Part shown: positions 62,985 to 64,000 of the stretch, piece after piece
Position numbering within the stretch: the stretch's first letter is position 1
Layout: each line of letters starts with the position of its first letter
Source of the DNA: Prionace glauca
Taxonomy: Eukaryota > Chordata > Chondrichthyes > Carcharhiniformes > Carcharhinidae
Reading direction: 5' to 3'
DNA length: 64,000 nucleotides
Assembly: GCA_037974335.1 (NCBI GenBank)
Contig: CM075760.1
Span: 40,154,603 to 40,218,602 of the forward strand
Notes under the pieces: model-generated
Database searches by the model: none
Seen by the model: only the letters and a program-made list of their open reading frames with translations
What the model was told of the DNA's origin: nothing
Made by a program: the position numbers and the translations under genes

Positions 62985-63295
62985 AGTGTTGGCTTTATTA
63001 TTAGTGTCCAATATAATACAAAGTAAGGCACGGATGTGTTCAGTAGTGCATGACACAGAGCCTAACACAATCATATCTGAGATGGAGCCTAATGTAACAG
63101 AAATGGCCTCTTAGCTGAACAAAAACTCAGAAATGATGATTTGTAGCAATTATCACGGCATGTCATCATATAATAATAAATGGAATGGTGTGTCATGTAA
63201 TATAAACAAATATAAAGTCTATTGCAATGATGATTCAAATGAGTCGCATGCAGTAAATAAAGACACAAGGCCCAGTGTCTTGCTGTATATGTCTA
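62985..63295 (-). repeat. Inverted copy of the 42.5-kb degenerate repeat
   Basis: The reverse complement resembles 42500-42790 (AGGCTCCATCTCAGATATG, AGGCTCTGTGTCATGCACTA, TGAACACATCCGTG), with the order kept. Confidence 0.65.
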
Positions 63296-63309
63296 CAACA
63301 AATGTGTGT

Positions 63310-63310
<1 letters not shown>

Positions 63311-63341
<31 letters not shown>

Positions 63342-63390
63342 AAGGCAGGGGCAGAGGCGGGGAGAGAGAGAGAGAGAGACAGAGGGAGAG
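63311..63390 (+). repeat. (GA)n-rich microsatellite
   Basis: GA runs broken by GGCAGGGGCAGAGGCGGG. Confidence 0.92.
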
Positions 63391-63419
63391 AGCCGTAAAC
63401 CATTCCACTGATGAAGAAT

Positions 63420-63482
63420 GAACCATTGAGTGTTTCTAGCATTTTCTGTTCGGATCTCGGGCACCCACAGCATCTTGCTTTT
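63420..63482 (+). repeat. Dispersed repeat fragment
   Basis: GAGTGTTTCTAGCATTTTCT, GTTCGGATCTCGGGC and ACCCACAGCATCTTGCTTTT; the same family as 6015-6112. Confidence 0.55.
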
Positions 63483-64000
63483 GACCAACGAGATATTTGA
63501 ACAGGTGACTGAAAGGATGGCTAATACAGGGACAGTTTTATGGATTGACTTAGACGAGGAAAGTGAAATAAGGAGAGTTAGGGAGGGAATTACAAAGCTT
63601 AGGCATAGGCAGATGAAGACATCCGAAAGTGAAAAATAATTTCGAAAGTAACAATACAAATTACAGAATATATAATTCTATTCAAACATAACCTAACTGT
63701 CAACACTCGTTCTGTGGCGATTTCGTTTTATTTCTCCCTGAAACAGATAAGTAATTAATGAGTGGATAGATATTTAGCCTGTGGGAGGCCATCTGGCGAT
63801 ATTGCGAGTACAGAATTCTGTCTCACTCTATCAGTGAATCTGTTGAGCGATATAAATAAGAAAGGTCAATCTTTATCTCTAAAGTCTGTGTCAAATTGAC
63901 ACAGTGCAGTGCAATATTCAACTAATAAAATGTATCACAGCGGTGGTTGTTTGAAGATATTGTAATGAGCACTGTACGATTATTCAGATATTGACCTGTC
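63483..64000. other. 3' end of window, unassigned
   Basis: Nothing recognised. Confidence 0.3.

Noticed and set aside
1-64000. CRISPR arrays, LTR retroviruses, Polintons, J or C segments
   Set aside because: No spaced identical repeats, LTR pairs, gag/pol/env or capsid signatures, FGxGT J motifs with 12-RSS, or constant-domain exons were recognised.

Overview
The window is vertebrate nuclear DNA, most likely from a shark or other elasmobranch. It is part of a T-cell receptor V-gene cluster, most probably TCR alpha/delta. Three observations support this. (1) Thirteen V genes or V relics have the two-exon V layout: a leader exon with a phase-1 splice, a V exon with two Ig-fold cysteines and a WY(R/I)Q motif, and a 3' recombination signal with a 23-bp (sometimes 24-bp) spacer and an ACAAAAAC-type nonamer. 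Several begin with the GDSV(T/S)Q start typical of TRAV/TRDV. (2) The interspersed repeats (CR1-like LINEs ending in TTCTTATG or TTCTATG units, tRNA-derived SINEs, Penelope-like fragments) are of kinds I associate with elasmobranch genomes. (3) The tRNA genes are eukaryotic nuclear tRNAs. No D, J or C segment was seen. Species and the exact receptor chain are inference.

Layout: 0.6-37.5 kb is the V region. Intact-looking V genes start at 637(+), 10070(+, no nonamer), 12263(+, LINE in intron), 20785(-), 24293(-), 29916(-) and 32893(+). Relics lie at 1.3, 8.0, 27.7, 31.4, 36.3 and 37.0 kb, plus an orphan V intron at 3.75 kb. Orientations are mixed, so some genes would join by deletion and others by inversion, whichever side the J segments lie on. 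Between them are tRNA-Gln and tRNA-Lys genes, a CpG-rich promoter-like block at 2.8-3.5 kb, and many LINE, SINE and Penelope-like insertions.

38-54 kb is dominated by CR1-like LINEs. One is essentially full length (45.19-50.20 kb). It has four 199-bp 5' monomers, ORF1 (zinc-knuckle-like plus esterase) and ORF2 (endonuclease plus reverse transcriptase) with a single stop. A 52-bp minisatellite separates it from a second, 5'-truncated copy that carries inverted LINE fragments nested in it. Two tRNA-Asn genes and one tRNA-Gly gene lie at 42-44.6 kb.

54-64 kb has no gene that I can support. It holds old LINE remnants, a degenerate tandem repeat, a 13-copy 84-bp minisatellite (59.2-60.25 kb), a 400-bp CA-rich tract and a GA tract.

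No LTR retrovirus, Polinton, CRISPR array or bacterial feature was recognised. All calls come from reading the sequence; no database search was possible.
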